Shown: in pieces, positions 6,235 to 12,989 of the stretch
Position numbering within the stretch: position 1 is the first letter of the stretch
Layout of the letters: each line of letters starts with the position of its first letter
Position numbers and translations under genes: made by a program
The notes under the pieces: generated by a model
Databases searched by the model: none
What the model was told of the DNA's origin: nothing
What the model saw: the letters and a program-made list of their open reading frames with translations, nothing else
From: Paenibacillaceae bacterium UBA6304
Lineage (GTDB): Bacteria; Bacillota; Bacilli; Paenibacillales; Paenibacillaceae
Assembly: GCA_002439285.1 (NCBI GenBank)
Contig: DJTQ01000029.1
Location: 1-13,810, forward strand
Length of the DNA stretch: 13,810 bases
Direction: 5' to 3'

Positions 6235-7515
6235 TCAAACAACCTCTTTTATACTTCGTCTCTGCCGGTATCCGGACGGGAAGAGCTGCCACATCGTTCC
6301 GGCAACCCGGGCAATGATCAGCCCGGCCGGAACCCCGGCGAGTGCTCCCCACCAAGCCTGAAACAAAGCTCCGCCAAGCACGCAGGTGATGGCAAGGACC
6401 GCCGGACATAGCAACAGGAGCATCAGCCGGGATGCACAGCGGTATTCGGTATTCTCCTCGAGCGGCAGAATGCCCATCAGGTCCCGGGTAAAAAAAGAAA
6501 TGCGATGGCCGTTCAGCCAATAGACCAGGAGTAAGAGCACCGCGGCATAGACAATGAGATTTACCGGGAATACCGGAAAATATATCGCAAGGCAGCTGTA
6601 CAATACGAACTGGGCGTACAGCTTGATCTCCGGGCTGCGGAAGAAGGATTTGAACGCGGCCTCCGCAATGCGGTCCTCCGGTCTGCTCGAACGGAACAGA
6701 CGTCCGCCGCGCCGGAACAGCCATGGCCGAGTCCGTACCGCCGGAGGCCTGTCCACGGCCCCGGACAATAGCAAGCCGGTCAGCGTCGTCTTTTGCCGAT
6801 CCTCTTCGCGAATCTCAGCGTCAAATCTTCCGCGGAGCCGGAAGCGGGTCCAAGCGAGCAGCACGGTCAGGGAGATGCAGAGGATCAAGATTATCCCGGT
6901 TGCAGCGTTGCTACCGATCCCTCGCAGCACCCAAAGGGTGAAGCTTCCTCCGAATACGCTGAACGCGATCGAATGAAGCACTATCTGCTTCCAACCGTAC
7001 CAGCGCACGCTTATCAGGTTCGACAGAAGCAGAAGCACGGCTTTAAAGCCGCAGGTCACGGTGAACATCAACAAAATGCCGGACAACCCCATTCCATAAA
7101 CCCGGCTCAACAACGGAGCGATTAGCACGAAGCAGACGCCAATGGCGATGAAACTGCCGGACATGGAGGCCAGCACTCCCCTGAGCATCAGGCCCTTCAG
7201 CCAATGCTGGCGCTGTTTTAGAAAAAGTACGTCGGCTGCTTCGATATATAGAACCAGTCCGCCCAAAACATACATCAGGACGAGCAACAGCCCGGATACG
7301 GCCGTCAAAGGCAGATGCTGGAGCCAGAGCGGAAGCTCCTCCCTCCAAAGGCCGTAATAACCCCGCCCCAATAGAAGCAGCCCAGGGATGCCGAGGTACA
7401 GCAGAACGATGCCGTCAAAAGTATATCGCAGAATAGCAAATTGCTTTCGCCAGTGATCCGCCCATCTTCTTATAAATAACCGACGGACATTCATGTCAGG
7501 TTTAATTGGTATCAT
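6235..7515 (-). CDS. ecsB: EcsB-like ABC transporter permease
   Basis: A 426-aa membrane protein, close to the roughly 408 residues of B. subtilis EcsB. The N-terminus has the family's RRLFIRRWADHWRKQFAILRY stretch, rich in Arg and aromatics, before the first membrane segment. About ten hydrophobic segments follow, arranged as two clusters around a long basic cytoplasmic loop at about 225-285 containing an EDRIAEAAFKSFFRSPEIK-type coupling region. With EcsA it forms the Ecs ABC transporter, known in Bacillus and Staphylococcus to affect secretion, regulated intramembrane proteolysis by RasP, and competence; its substrate is unsettled. The ATG at 7515 lies 24 bp after the ecsA stop with GAGGGG before it, so both genes share a transcript. 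A further in-frame ATG at 7494 gives MNVRRLF but lacks a good site. Confidence 0.88.
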   Translation of the reverse strand: MIPIKPDMNVRRLFIRRWADHWRKQFAILRYTFDGIVLLYLGIPGLLLLGRGYYGLWREELPLWLQHLPLTAVSGLLLVLMYVLGGLVLYIEAADVLFLKQRQHWLKGLMLRGVLASMSGSFIAIGVCFVLIAPLLSRVYGMGLSGILLMFTVTCGFKAVLLLLSNLISVRWYGWKQIVLHSIAFSVFGGSFTLWVLRGIGSNAATGIILILCISLTVLLAWTRFRLRGRFDAEIREEDRQKTTLTGLLLSGAVDRPPAVRTRPWLFRRGGRLFRSSRPEDRIAEAAFKSFFRSPEIKLYAQFVLYSCLAIYFPVFPVNLIVYAAVLLLLVYWLNGHRISFFTRDLMGILPLEENTEYRCASRLMLLLLCPAVLAITCVLGGALFQAWWGALAGVPAGLIIARVAGTMWQLFPSGYRQRRSIKEVV

Positions 7516-7539
7516 CGGCCCCTCTTCTCCCCCTGCCTG

Positions 7540-8244
7540 TTATGTTAGCACGTCAAAACAGTCGAACAGCGGCGCTCCCGGAAGCCCTGCGGTCATGCGA
7601 ATCTCATCCAGCGTCCCGCTCGCAGCCACCTTGCCGTCCGCCATCAGAATGAAGTCATCGCAAATGCGTTCCGCCGTATCGAGAACATGGGTACACATCA
7701 AGACGCCGGCCCCCCTTAAGCGTTCTTCCTCCAAAAGCCCGAGAAAGTCTTTGGTCGCCCGCGGGTCCAGGCCGATGAAGGGCTCGTCCACGATGTATAC
7801 ATCCGGTTTCAGCAGAAAACCGATCATCAGCATCATCTTCTGGCGCATCCCTTTGGAGAAGCCGCCGGGCAGATGATTCCGGACCTCGGTCATTCTGAAT
7901 TTCTCCAGAAGCATGAGGCTTTCGCGCTCAAATTCCATCTCATCCATTCCGTATACTGCAGCGGCAAGACTTAAATGCTCCCACAAAGTCAATGTATCAT
8001 AAAATACCGGATGCTCCGGGACATAAGCGTATTTGTCCGAGCTTCCGGTAAAAACTACGTTTGCCTTAACTTCCGGGAGCAAGCCGAGAATCGCTTTTAA
8101 GGTCGTACTCTTACCCGCTCCGTTAGGGCCGATCAGGCCCGTTAATTTCCCGGACCTGACATCAAGGGCTACATGTTCAATCTTAGGTTTGCCGGCCTCG
8201 TAGCCGGCTTCTTCGATTTCTACCTGCAACAATGGCTCCGTCAT
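7540..8244 (-). CDS. ecsA: EcsA-like ABC transporter ATP-binding protein
   Basis: A 234-aa ABC ATPase; B. subtilis EcsA has 247. It energises the EcsB permease encoded directly behind it. Walker A is GPNGAGKST (39-47), the signature is the variant FSKGM (129-133), Walker B is VYIVDEP (149-155), and the switch histidine is H186 (MCTHVLD). The Q-loop glutamine is replaced by YVPEHPVFY, which I recall as usual for EcsA-type ATPases. The frame stays open upstream to 8343, but that part runs into the MFS gene. The ATG at 8244 has GGGGAGAG before it and gives MTEPLLQVE, so I start there. It begins 40 bp after the MFS stop, consistent with an MFS-ecsA-ecsB transcript. Confidence 0.92.
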   Translation of the reverse strand: MTEPLLQVEIEEAGYEAGKPKIEHVALDVRSGKLTGLIGPNGAGKSTTLKAILGLLPEVKANVVFTGSSDKYAYVPEHPVFYDTLTLWEHLSLAAAVYGMDEMEFERESLMLLEKFRMTEVRNHLPGGFSKGMRQKMMLMIGFLLKPDVYIVDEPFIGLDPRATKDFLGLLEEERLRGAGVLMCTHVLDTAERICDDFILMADGKVAASGTLDEIRMTAGLPGAPLFDCFDVLT

Positions 8245-8284
8245 GGTCTCTCCCCGCTTCTGCCGATTAGTTTCTTCACCTTGA

Positions 8285-9598
8285 TTACGTAACGGTTGTC
8301 CCCAAGGTTTCGCCAGAAGCTTGAGTCTGTTGTGAAGAAGCATGGTCCCGTTTCAAAATCAGCGGCTTGAACAACAGAACCAGCAATCCGATCAATGCCA
8401 CCAGTCCTCCGGATAAAATAAAGGCGGGCGCCGGCCCAAAGACGGTGACCAGAAATCCTCCCACCAGCGGGCCGATTACGGCGGCAGCGGAAGTAATGCT
8501 GGTAACCGTCCCGAATACCCGGCCGGTTAGTGATTCAGGGGTCCGTTGCTGCAGTGTGACCTGAAAAGGAATAAAGGTCATCCCCGCACCGAGACCGGCG
8601 AGGAAGAACACGGCCATGAGCATCGAATAGCCCAAGCCGGTAAAAGGCCCGTTCAGAGCAAAAATCCCGGCTACCGCCAATACGATTCCTAGCAGCGCGC
8701 CTCCGGCCCCCATTTTCGCTAACGGGGAAAGGCCGCGAAGCCATTGGGATATGCCGGCTGCCGCCAAGGTCCCTACACCACTGAGCGTGATGCACCAGCC
8801 GAGCAAATCTTCTGGAGTTCCGGGAATTTCACGAAGCAGAACAACGCTTTGCGAATCGGCTACCTGCAGCACAAGCAGCACCATCGACAGAGTCAGCAAA
8901 CCGAAGGCAATCATCGGAATTCCGGCAATGACCTTAACTCCGGCAACCATTTCGCCCCAAAATCCGGCTTCTTCTCCGCCAGAAGCCGCCTTGGCCTGTT
9001 CCGCGGAAACCGCCCGCTTGCCCGGAACTCCCAACAAGATAATCGCGGACACAAGAAATGAAGCCGCATCAATGATAAAGCAGGCCGAGATGCCGAAGGC
9101 GACGGTCAGCATACCGCCAAGAGCCGGGCCTACGATTTTGCTGCCCTGTTCGATCATGGCACTGTACGAAACGGCCTTTTCCAGATGTTCCGGGGGGACC
9201 ACTTCTTTGATCTTTCCGTTTTTTGCCGGGGAGAATAGAACATCGAATATGCTCTTGACGATCAGGAGCACATACACATGCCAAAGTTCAGTTACAAAGA
9301 CAAGGCCCAGTACAATAACTACTCGGGACAGATCCGACAGAATCATCAGTTTTTTGCGCTCCATACGGTCGGCCAGCAGGCCGGCAATCGGGCCGCCCAG
9401 CAGCATCGGCACCAGCATGCAGAGCATGGAGGTCGTAATTTGCCATGGCGTTGCGTTCCACTTCAGCCCAATCATGGTGAGCAGTGCGAGAAGATGCAAC
9501 CAGTCTCCGAGATTGGAGATTAGTTGCGATGCCATTAAGGCCAGATAAGGACGGTTGTGCAGAAGTCCCTTTCCGGCAATTACGGTTTGTTGCTTCAT
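8285..9598 (-). CDS. MFS exporter (MFS_3/EntS-like, drug or metabolite efflux)
   Basis: A 437-aa major facilitator with about twelve membrane segments. It starts with a short soluble tail, then the LMASQLISNLGDWLHLLAL helix typical of the MFS_3 branch that includes macrolide and enterobactin exporters. Motif A, GPIAGLLADRMERKK, is at about residues 69-83, and the second-half equivalent SPAKNGKIKEVVPPEHL lies near 132-148. The C-terminus is a short polar tail rich in Ser, Gln and Thr. The frame extends upstream to 9664, but the ATG at 9598 with AGGCGG nine bases before it is the better start. A MarR-type regulator gene is divergent, suggesting inducible efflux. The substrate cannot be read from the sequence. 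ecsA follows at 40 bp. Confidence 0.9.
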   Translation of the reverse strand: MKQQTVIAGKGLLHNRPYLALMASQLISNLGDWLHLLALLTMIGLKWNATPWQITTSMLCMLVPMLLGGPIAGLLADRMERKKLMILSDLSRVVIVLGLVFVTELWHVYVLLIVKSIFDVLFSPAKNGKIKEVVPPEHLEKAVSYSAMIEQGSKIVGPALGGMLTVAFGISACFIIDAASFLVSAIILLGVPGKRAVSAEQAKAASGGEEAGFWGEMVAGVKVIAGIPMIAFGLLTLSMVLLVLQVADSQSVVLLREIPGTPEDLLGWCITLSGVGTLAAAGISQWLRGLSPLAKMGAGGALLGIVLAVAGIFALNGPFTGLGYSMLMAVFFLAGLGAGMTFIPFQVTLQQRTPESLTGRVFGTVTSITSAAAVIGPLVGGFLVTVFGPAPAFILSGGLVALIGLLVLLFKPLILKRDHASSQQTQASGETLGTTVT

Positions 9599-9613
9599 AA
9601 TTATCAGCCGCCT

Positions 9614-9648
9614 GTTCATTTCATTTATTGTGATTATCTTAAATGAAC
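9614..9648 (-). promoter_or_regulatory. Inverted repeat in the MFS leader next to the ribosome binding site
   Basis: GTTCATTT (9614-9621) and AAATGAAC (9641-9648) are perfect eight-base inverses around a 19-base spacer. The 3' arm in the minus-strand RNA ends right at the AGGCGG ribosome binding site. The element also contains the octamer TTATCTTA (9634-9641), which recurs inverted in front of marR. It may be a repressor site, a leader hairpin or both. Confidence 0.4.
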
Positions 9649-9763
9649 GGAGGGGTTTCTCCATCCGCCGGGCGCAGGATATTATGAAAGACCTACAGGA
9701 TGAATTCTCTCTCGGTCTGCGGGTGGAGGAAACAGATACGATGAATTAAAGAATTAAAGTTTT

Positions 9764-9826
9764 TAAATTTTATCTGAAAATTGTGATAAATTTTATTTTT
9801 TTAAAACTTTCCTTGTTCTAAGATAA
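9764..9826. promoter_or_regulatory. Candidate MarR operators between the MFS and marR genes
   Basis: The dyad TAAATTTTATC (9764-9774) and GATAAATTTTA (9785-9795) matches at ten of eleven positions around a ten-base spacer. TAAGATAA follows at 9819-9826; its exact inverse TTATCTTA lies at 9634-9641. TAAGATAA therefore reads towards each of the two divergent genes, about 36 and 56 bases before their start codons. MarR proteins commonly bind dyads in their own divergent promoter. The region is very AT-rich, so some of this similarity may be chance. I see no clean -35/-10 pair in it. Confidence 0.4.
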
Positions 9827-9881
9827 CAATGATCCTAACTACTTAAAAGATTGTAATAATATAGAAAAAGGCGGGATGAAC

Positions 9882-10349
9882 ATGTTGAAAACCGAAGAAT
9901 GCGGAACCGATTTGTCACTTCATCTGTACCGGGTATTCTCCAAATCGTTCAAAAGCGTAAACGAACATGCCGTGACAGGAAGCAAAATTCAAGGCTTTAA
10001 CCCTACGGCATTTGCTGTAATGGAAGTGCTTTATTATAAAGGAGCACAGCCGATCCAACAGATCGGTTCTAAACTGATGCTTCAAAGCGGCAATGTTACT
10101 TATGTAATCGACAAGCTGGAGTCGGCCGGATTTCTGCACCGTACCCCTTGTCCGCGCGATCGTCGCGTTATTTTTGCCGAGCTAACTCCAAAGGGCAAAG
10201 ATTTAATGGACCAGTTGTACCCGGAATTCTCCAACCGGATCGATCATGCGCTCAGTGGCCTCAATGAGAACGAGAAACAAGTCATGATCGAGTTGCTCAA
10301 AAAGATGGGAAGAGAAGCCGAAAAGCTGGCTCCCCTCGCCCGCAAATAA
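9882..10349 (+). CDS. MarR-family transcriptional regulator (MhqR-like)
   Basis: A 155-aa winged-helix DNA-binding protein, normal for the family, acting as a homodimer. The region NPTAFAVMEVLYYKGAQPIQ (40-59) leads into the recognition helix MLQSGNVTYVIDKLESAG (66-83). The wing is at about 86-101 with PRDRRVIFAEL, followed by LTPKGK. The QQIG and SGNVTYVIDKLE stretches recall B. subtilis MhqR (YkvE), a sensor of quinones and electrophiles, so a similar signal is possible. Cysteines at 7 and 90 could be redox-active. The first ATG at 9876 abuts GGCGGG; the ATG at 9882 has a six-base spacing and is preferred. It is divergent from the MFS exporter gene, whose regulator it most likely is, and is followed by repeats and a terminator. 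Confidence 0.92.
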   Translation: MLKTEECGTDLSLHLYRVFSKSFKSVNEHAVTGSKIQGFNPTAFAVMEVLYYKGAQPIQQIGSKLMLQSGNVTYVIDKLESAGFLHRTPCPRDRRVIFAELTPKGKDLMDQLYPEFSNRIDHALSGLNENEKQVMIELLKKMGREAEKLAPLARK

Positions 10350-10362
10350 TCGGTTGTCCAGT

Positions 10363-10721
10363 AAATGCATACCCATCTGATGCAGCTAGAGTTCAAGCGG
10401 ATGCAGTAGATGCGCACCCAAATCCGATTGCATTTAGACTGATTAGATGGAAAATATACAGGTAATTACTAGCTTGAATAGTGATTATCGTAATTAACTG
10501 GAAAATATGTAGCTAATTTGTGGGTTGTGGATCGATTCCGTCGATTTGAGTTGAAATAGATGGAGGTTTTCCAGTTAAATCGGGCGAATGAGGAAATTAG
10601 GCATATTTAGCTGGAGATAATACAGTTAGTTGTGCATGGGCAGGCAGGGTGTGTGAGTAACAATAGGTAGACAGTGTGCAGGAGCGATCAATATGCATGG
10701 GCAGGCAGTATGCTTGAGCGA
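10363..10721. repeat. Three families of degenerate repeats in the gap after marR
   Basis: The 441-bp gap from 10350 to 10790 holds no convincing gene. Family one: ATGCATACCCA (10366) and ATGCGCACCCA (10410), with nearby GATGCAG copies. Family two: TGGAAAATAT, two bases, AGSTAATT at 10448 and 10499; the second copy begins TTAACTGGAAAA (10494-10505), which has an exact 12-base inverse TTTTCCAGTTAA at 10567-10578, with ATCGA/TCGAT nested between. Family three: GGCAGGCAG-type units at 10639, 10666 and 10700, each running on into a TGAG or GAGCGA ending; two of them share an exact 15-base TGCATGGGCAGGCAG (10633 and 10694). Such mixtures look like decayed mobile or slipped repeats. Confidence 0.55.
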
Positions 10722-10740
10722 GCAGATAAAATGTAAAAAT

Positions 10741-10786
10741 AAAAAAACGGCTGATCCGGTTTTTGCCGGTCAGGCCGTTTTTTTTT
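10741..10786. terminator. Bidirectional rho-independent terminator
   Basis: AAACGGC pairs with GCCGTTT, TGA with TCA and CCGG with CCGG around a TTTTTG loop, with one unpaired base on each side. Nine T follow on the plus strand, and TTTTTTT-A-TTTTT on the minus strand. It lies at the end of the marR side and directly behind the stop of the minus-strand small gene, so it can end transcription from both directions. Confidence 0.88.
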
Positions 10787-10790
10787 GATA

Positions 10791-10967
10791 TTAATGCGAT
10801 GGGTCCATATCTCTCTCTTTGTTATGATTGCGGACGTCATGGCGACGGCGGTCATTGACGTCCTGCTGCAGTTGTTGCGCCTGGTGGCTGTTTACGGGAG
10901 ATTGCTCCAAATCGTGTACGACATTTCCCAGGTTTTTATCGCCGGCAAATCCTCTGGCTTTCGTCAT
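10791..10967 (-). CDS. Small hydrophilic protein of unknown function
   Basis: A 58-residue frame, MTKARGFAGDKNLG at the start and DMDPSH at the end. It is strongly hydrophilic and rich in Asp, Asn, Gln, His and Arg, with a run DRRRHDVRNHNKERD near the C-terminus. There is no membrane segment, signal peptide or cysteine. The frame reaches back to 11045, but the ATG at 10967 lies 19 bases after the stop of the preceding gene and has AGGA nine bases upstream, so I place the start there. The gene ends at a strong terminator. Its size and composition recall minor small spore proteins, but I recognise no family. It is probably translated with the gene before it. Confidence 0.5.
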   Translation of the reverse strand: MTKARGFAGDKNLGNVVHDLEQSPVNSHQAQQLQQDVNDRRRHDVRNHNKERDMDPSH

Positions 10968-10986
10968 CCGGGCAGTCCTCGCTTTC

Positions 10987-11331
10987 TCAATTAGGCTTAG
11001 TAATCCGCTGAAGAGCTTGTGCGCATTCATGAAGATGACGGACATAATCCTGGGTCATCTCCTGAATTTTGTCGCTTTGCTCATTGACGGTCTGCCCGTC
11101 CCTTTCCACATCGACCAGGGCCACGGCAACCTCGCGCGTATCCTTATAAGAACACTCAAAATCAAACGAGTAAAACTGGTGACCCGCTGCATTGATATGG
11201 ATACGGAGTCCTTGCGGATTTCCGAGATCGGCCTCCACCTGCGCCGAATCCCCCGGGTTCAGATATTCCGGCAGTTGCTGCCGCCACGCATGGACGAGCG
11301 AGCCTTGATCGAGACTCAATTCCTCATTCAT
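10987..11331 (-). CDS. Unrecognised 114-aa conserved-looking protein
   Basis: A soluble acidic protein of 114 residues without membrane segment or signal peptide. The N-terminal half (SLDQGSLVHAWRQQLPEYLN) is helix-like. The middle has beta-type alternation (GLRIHINAAGHQFYSFDFEC) followed by SYKDTREVAVALVDVERDG. The last third, SDKIQEMTQDYVRHLHECAQ, looks like an amphipathic helix. That arrangement suggests a small alpha/beta fold, but I recognise no family. The ATG at 11331 has GGGGAGGTG seven bases upstream, a strong site that argues for a real gene. It starts 46 bp after the drug-exporter stop and 19 bp before the small protein, so all three are likely one transcript. Confidence 0.75.
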   Translation of the reverse strand: MNEELSLDQGSLVHAWRQQLPEYLNPGDSAQVEADLGNPQGLRIHINAAGHQFYSFDFECSYKDTREVAVALVDVERDGQTVNEQSDKIQEMTQDYVRHLHECAQALQRITKPN

Positions 11332-11377
11332 CCTAACACCTCCCCTTTCCCGTTATGGTGTGGAGGAGGCTGAGGTT

Positions 11378-12871
11378 TTATACCTCTTCCGGTTCCGGTG
11401 CTTTGCTACGCAGACCGAATGCGGATAAGACACCGATAACAGCCACAATCGCCATGATTATAAACAAAGTATGGAGACTGCCGCCAAGCATATGTTTCAA
11501 TTCTGCCCATAATTCCTTCGGCAAAAGGTGAACCTTCTCAGGGGACAATAAGTTATTGATATCATCCTGAGATACCGGAGTACCTGAAGGTGTGCCTTGA
11601 GCCGCCCGCGATACGATTCCCAGATTGATTAAAGTACCGAATACCGTCACGGCAATCGTCTGGCCGATCGATTTAACGAAAGAATTTAGCGCATTGGAAG
11701 CACCGCGCAAGTTGTAATTGACGGATGACTGAGCAATGATCGTGAATACGGAGAATGAGAATCCAAAGCCAAGACCATACAGCGCATTAAAAATCAGCAT
11801 CATGTAAATCGGCGTACCTTCCTGAATAAAGGCCATTCCGCATGCGGCCACAGCGATGATCAACATGCCGATGAGCGAAGTGAGCCGCGAGCCTCGGCTA
11901 ATAATCCAGCGCGAGCCGATGACCGATCCCAGCATCCAGCTAATCGACATTGGGGCAAGCACCAAGCCGGAAATCGTAGCATTCTTGCCGAGAACCCCTT
12001 GAACCCACAATGGCAAATAGGAAGTAAGCCCGATCAACAAGGCGCTCGCCAGCAAACTGGCCACATTGGAATAAGCGATATCCCGAATGCGGAACAATTT
12101 CAATGGAACGAGCGGCTCTTCGGCCTTTTTTTCTACGATAAAGAACAAAATCAGCATCACCGCAGCAAGAACGAAAATACCGATCAACAGCGGGGAATTC
12201 CACGCCAATTGCTGGCCGCCGGTCGCCAGACCGAATAGCAGCGCCGTTACGCCAATCGTAAAAGTAATCGCGCCGCTGATGTCAATTTTCACTTTCCGTT
12301 TCTCTATATCTTCTTTCAAATATTTAATGATAAAGATGAGCGACAGCAGGCCGAATGGCACATTAAATCCGAAAACCCAGCGCCAGTTGAGCGAATCCAC
12401 AAAATAACCGCCCAGCAACGGGCCGATCAATGAAGAAATCCCCCAAACCGAGCTGATCCATCCCTGAACCTTCGCCCGTTCGTTAATGGAATAAATATCC
12501 CCGATAATCGTAAACGTAACCGGCGTAAGTGCGCCCGCACCGATTCCCTGAATCGCCCGGAACAGAATTAACTGCTCCATGCTTTGCGACAGTCCGGACA
12601 ATAATGAACCTGCCAGAAACAGGACCGAGCCGATGACGAATACAGGTTTTCTTCCGTACAAATCGCTGATTTTCCCGAAAATCGGCGTCGTCACGGCCAT
12701 CGAAAGCAAATAGGCAGTGAACACCCAACTCAGCAGTTCGACTCCACCCAGATCCCCGACGATTCTCGGCCCGGCCGGACCGATGACCGTGCCTTCAATC
12801 GCGGCAAGGAACGTGGACAGCAGCAAACCAATTAAAATATATTTTCTTTTCAAAACGGTGCCCAAAATCAT
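11378..12871 (-). CDS. MDR-type MFS exporter, DHA2 (14-TM, EmrB/QacA-like) family
   Basis: A 497-aa membrane protein with about fourteen hydrophobic segments. TM1 carries LAAIEGTVIGPAGPRI (22-37), the position of the DHA2 motif with Glu26 where many members have Asp. Motif A is GKISDLYGRKP (66-76), motif C is GISSLIGPLLGGYF (144-157), and WRWVFGFNVPFG (163-174) is the family's usual next loop. It should expel lipophilic or cationic compounds in exchange for protons; the substrate is not predictable. The ATG at 12871 has AAAGGAAG before it. A perfect -10 lies about 40 bases upstream. An unknown 114-aa gene follows at 46 bp. No regulator gene is adjacent. Confidence 0.92.
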   Translation of the reverse strand: MILGTVLKRKYILIGLLLSTFLAAIEGTVIGPAGPRIVGDLGGVELLSWVFTAYLLSMAVTTPIFGKISDLYGRKPVFVIGSVLFLAGSLLSGLSQSMEQLILFRAIQGIGAGALTPVTFTIIGDIYSINERAKVQGWISSVWGISSLIGPLLGGYFVDSLNWRWVFGFNVPFGLLSLIFIIKYLKEDIEKRKVKIDISGAITFTIGVTALLFGLATGGQQLAWNSPLLIGIFVLAAVMLILFFIVEKKAEEPLVPLKLFRIRDIAYSNVASLLASALLIGLTSYLPLWVQGVLGKNATISGLVLAPMSISWMLGSVIGSRWIISRGSRLTSLIGMLIIAVAACGMAFIQEGTPIYMMLIFNALYGLGFGFSFSVFTIIAQSSVNYNLRGASNALNSFVKSIGQTIAVTVFGTLINLGIVSRAAQGTPSGTPVSQDDINNLLSPEKVHLLPKELWAELKHMLGGSLHTLFIIMAIVAVIGVLSAFGLRSKAPEPEEV

Positions 12872-12912
12872 GACTTCCTTTCTCTCCCCAAACGGACTTT
12901 CACAAGTTCACT

Positions 12913-12918
12913 ATTATA
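12913..12918 (-). promoter_or_regulatory. -10 element of the DHA2 exporter promoter
   Basis: TATAAT on the minus strand within CCTATATAATAG, 42 bases before the start codon. No good -35 is visible at 16 to 18 bases upstream. Between it and the start lies GTGAACTTGTGAA, a direct repeat of GTGAA that might bind a regulator. Confidence 0.4.
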
Positions 12919-12930
12919 TAGGAAGCCCGT

Positions 12931-12979
12931 CGAAAAAGAAAGACACCAGATCACCGAAATGAGCCCGATGCCTGCTGTC
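12931..12979 (-). terminator. Candidate terminator after the ABC ATPase gene
   Basis: On the minus strand GACA-g-CAG (12979-12972) pairs with CTG-g-TGTC (12949-12942), with weaker CA/TG and CG/CG pairing inside, around a loop near GCTCATTT. TTTCTTTTT follows at once. It is 11 bases after the ATPase stop. Internal mismatches lower the confidence. Confidence 0.45.
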
Positions 12980-12989
12980 CCCTTTATCC

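Noticed and set aside
8245..8343. A longer ecsA start giving 33 extra N-terminal residues.
   Set aside because: It overlaps the end of the MFS gene, does not look like an ABC N-terminus, and the ATG at 8244 has a good ribosome binding site.
9599..9664. A longer MFS start at 9664.
   Set aside because: The additional residues are polar and lie over the inverted repeat and candidate operator; the ATG at 9598 has a well-spaced AGGCGG.
10639..10721. The spaced repeats as a CRISPR array.
   Set aside because: Units are short, degenerate and irregularly spaced (27 and 34 bp), and no cas gene is present.
10968..11045. A longer start for the small 58-aa protein.
   Set aside because: It overlaps the preceding gene by almost 60 bases and lacks a ribosome binding site; the downstream ATG fits the usual operon spacing.
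11372..11386. GAGGT-N5-ACCTC at the end of the DHA2 exporter as a terminator.
   Set aside because: The stem is only five pairs, no T run follows, and the next gene starts 46 bp later on the same strand.
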